Shown here: one piece after another, positions 33,283 through 34,724 of the stretch
Position numbering within the stretch: the first letter of the stretch is position 1
How the letters are laid out: every line of letters starts with the position of its first letter
Origin: an uncultured Spirochaeta sp.
Lineage (GTDB): Bacteria; Spirochaetota; Spirochaetia; DTKZ01
Assembly: GCA_937140905.1 (NCBI GenBank)
Contig: CAKZQO010000208.1
Coordinates: forward strand, 1 to 34,724
DNA length: 34,724 nucleotides
Reading direction: 5' to 3'
Notes under the pieces: model-generated
What the model was told of the DNA's origin: nothing
Seen by the model: only the letters and a program-made list of their open reading frames with translations
Databases searched by the model: none
Position numbers and translations under genes: made by a program

Positions 33283-33317
33283 GAAGAATAAAAAGCGGGT
33301 GTCCTTTAGACACCCGC
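33283..33317 (-). terminator. Intrinsic terminator of the lipoprotein gene
   Basis: A perfect 9-bp stem GCGGGTGTC (33295-33303) with GACACCCGC (33309-33317) and a 5-base loop. On the minus strand it is followed by TTTTTATTC, 29 bases after the lipoprotein stop codon. Confidence 0.9.
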
Positions 33318-33346
33318 AAGTTACTTTTATATTATCGATAGATCTA

Positions 33347-34699
33347 CTACAGATCGCTCGTAGGCACGCTACAGATGCCTTTGGTTCCTGTTACCAATAA
33401 GTCTGTTCCATTCCAGGCAATATCGGTTAGGTCGCCTACCACGCTGGTGAGGAAAGGCATCTTGTAAACTTTGCTACCTCCCTTAAGGATCACGATCTCT
33501 TTGGAAGTCAGGAAGGCTTCGTCAGTCCCCTGAACAATCACTTTTATTATGTTTAGTCCTTTCGTTCCTTCCAGGAGGGTAAAACCTTTCAAAGTATCAA
33601 GATCCGTTGTGTAATACACACCATTCTTCGTACCTACATAGAGAGTCTTTGAAACATCTTTCTCGATATAACCGAAGGCTTGGATCAGGGGAAGACTTTC
33701 TCCAAAGAAACTAATTGGACCTCCCGCTTCCTTTTTAAGTATAGCTTCTAGATCTATTTCCTTAATCTTATTAGAACCTACTTTGAAGGCTCCCACTACC
33801 CTAGTAGCGAAATACCCATAGAAGGTATCAGCGTCCTTGCGGATGATCAGAAGATCTAGGATGGGTTTCCCTGCAAGGGCTTCCAGCTCGATTTTTATGC
33901 GGTTCCACTTTTCCCCAGAAATATTTGCCCCTACGATTCCGCCAAGTTCTTTATCCGCCTGATAGAAGTAAGTGTAGGCGGAATCTAGCCCACCAGATTG
34001 CAGTACATTTGGTGGCGTTTCTCCACCCCATGACCCTATAGATTCAATATCCTCTTGCCGTAAAATACTGACCCCTTGAGATGTATTGATCAACACTCTT
34101 GGTGTATCATCCGCTGTGAGATTCAAGCTATTGATCGTTCCGGAAGATAAAGCACGATAGGTGTTAGCCGATAAAGCACCTATATTCGATGCATAATAGA
34201 TCCTTGTCGAATCTGCTGTATAGATCTTGTCTGATAGCACCACACTCTTTAGATTGATACCGGATAGAGCAGGGGTTATGTTAATAGTTTTTAAAGTCAT
34301 CGAAACCGAAGTCTCTACCCCTGCCTTGATCCCGAACAGGTCCGAAGTTCCGAAGGCGCTAGGCACAAATGTTCCGCCGGTTTGCGGTACTCCCGCTACC
34401 GCCACTACCCGATAGTTTTCGCCGGGGGCGAGATCCTTAACCGTGACGGTAGCCGAATCGCCGCTTACCGACGCGCTGTAATATCCATCCACTGTGGCTG
34501 GATTAGGTACCAGTACATTGTTGGAATACACCCATACCCGTGCTTCTGACGCACCCTCACCCAATGCCTTAGCAGAAGGTGAGAGGCTCATGGTAATGGT
34601 GCTACCCTCCGATCCATTGGTCCAGATAGCGCATGAAACAGTCGACAGGATCAAAATCGGTACTGCCAGGAGGGCTATTAATCTTAACATATTTTTCAT
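33347..34699 (-). CDS. Predicted lipoprotein, beta-rich (unrecognised family)
   Basis: A 450-residue exported protein. The signal peptide MKNMLRLIALLAVPILIL ends in STVSC with C23 as lipidation site, the loose spirochaetal lipobox. Residues ~30-130 look like an immunoglobulin/Fn3-like sandwich (EARVWVYSNNV, SATVTVKDLAPGENYRVVAVAG). The remainder has recurring short blades of the type IYYASNIGALSANTYRAL, LYVGTKNGVYYTTDLDTLKG and IAWNGTDLLVTGTKGICSVP, suggesting a beta-propeller-like domain. AGGAGGAAGG precedes the ATG. The bases to its right read in one frame as ...VTVK followed by TAG (34711-34709), perhaps the end of another leftward gene beyond the edge. No specific family or function is recognised. 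Confidence 0.8.
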   Translation of the reverse strand: MKNMLRLIALLAVPILILSTVSCAIWTNGSEGSTITMSLSPSAKALGEGASEARVWVYSNNVLVPNPATVDGYYSASVSGDSATVTVKDLAPGENYRVVAVAGVPQTGGTFVPSAFGTSDLFGIKAGVETSVSMTLKTINITPALSGINLKSVVLSDKIYTADSTRIYYASNIGALSANTYRALSSGTINSLNLTADDTPRVLINTSQGVSILRQEDIESIGSWGGETPPNVLQSGGLDSAYTYFYQADKELGGIVGANISGEKWNRIKIELEALAGKPILDLLIIRKDADTFYGYFATRVVGAFKVGSNKIKEIDLEAILKKEAGGPISFFGESLPLIQAFGYIEKDVSKTLYVGTKNGVYYTTDLDTLKGFTLLEGTKGLNIIKVIVQGTDEAFLTSKEIVILKGGSKVYKMPFLTSVVGDLTDIAWNGTDLLVTGTKGICSVPTSDL

Positions 34700-34724
34700 A
34701 CCTTCCTCCTACTTCACCGTAACC

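Noticed and set aside
33206-33400. Small rightward frame of 64 codons, Lys/Asn/Pro-rich
   Set aside because: It runs through the 12-bp repeat and the lipoprotein terminator and into the lipoprotein gene, has no ribosome-binding site and looks like low-complexity translation.

Overview
The window reads as a chromosomal segment of a spirochaete, probably close to the Treponema/Spirochaeta group. This is inferred from the style of the proteins (a RecJ carrying the GDRDVDG form of its first motif, a DUF554 membrane protein, a lipoprotein with an STVSC-type lipobox, an outer-membrane barrel ending in Phe) and not from any marker gene. Base composition is moderate and even. No transposase, integrase, phage gene, CRISPR array, tRNA or rRNA was seen. 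Genes are tightly packed, with many ATGA overlaps.

Layout, left to right. (1) 1-2740, minus: a pyrimidine-nucleoside phosphorylase gene translationally coupled to recJ, which runs off the left edge. (2) 2855-4789, plus: an orphan hybrid sensor histidine kinase with an extracytoplasmic solute-binding domain. (3) 4872-8335, plus: promoter, FMN riboswitch, terminator and the riboflavin operon ribD-ribE-ribB-ribH. The DHBP synthase is monofunctional and no GTP cyclohydrolase II is present. (4) 8415-12179: a small catabolic island with dapA-like, Ldh_2 and gntR genes on minus and a TctC-type binding protein on plus. The shared intergenic region carries two palindromic operators, one inside each divergent promoter. 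(5) 12190-15285, minus: feoB plus a RraA-like gene, behind a promoter overlapped by a DtxR-like inverted repeat. (6) 15397-19708, minus: tpx, trmL, proC, serS and a neuB-family gene. (7) 19813-24393, minus: rhomboid, prfA, prmC and rel. (8) 24470-28392, plus: homoserine dehydrogenase and glycogen phosphorylase. (9) 28408-32027, minus: DUF554 protein, Nim-like flavoprotein, ion transporter and a coiled-coil PD-(D/E)XK protein built on sixteen 21-bp repeats. (10) 32134-34699: a predicted outer-membrane barrel (plus) and a predicted surface lipoprotein (minus), convergent across a terminator-rich gap.

How the parts work together. The rib genes convert the GTP cyclohydrolase II product and ribulose 5-phosphate to riboflavin, under FMN feedback at the riboswitch. 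PrmC methylates the GGQ glutamine of release factors such as the adjacent PrfA product. The GntR island looks like a substrate-induced 2-oxo-acid catabolic unit of unknown substrate. The most interesting items are the symmetric operator/promoter pair of that island, the 16-repeat coiled-coil nuclease-fold gene, the large insertion in RecJ, the mutually exclusive pairing visible in the riboswitch, and the DtxR-like site at feoB. I did not find a clearly new multi-gene defence or mobile system.
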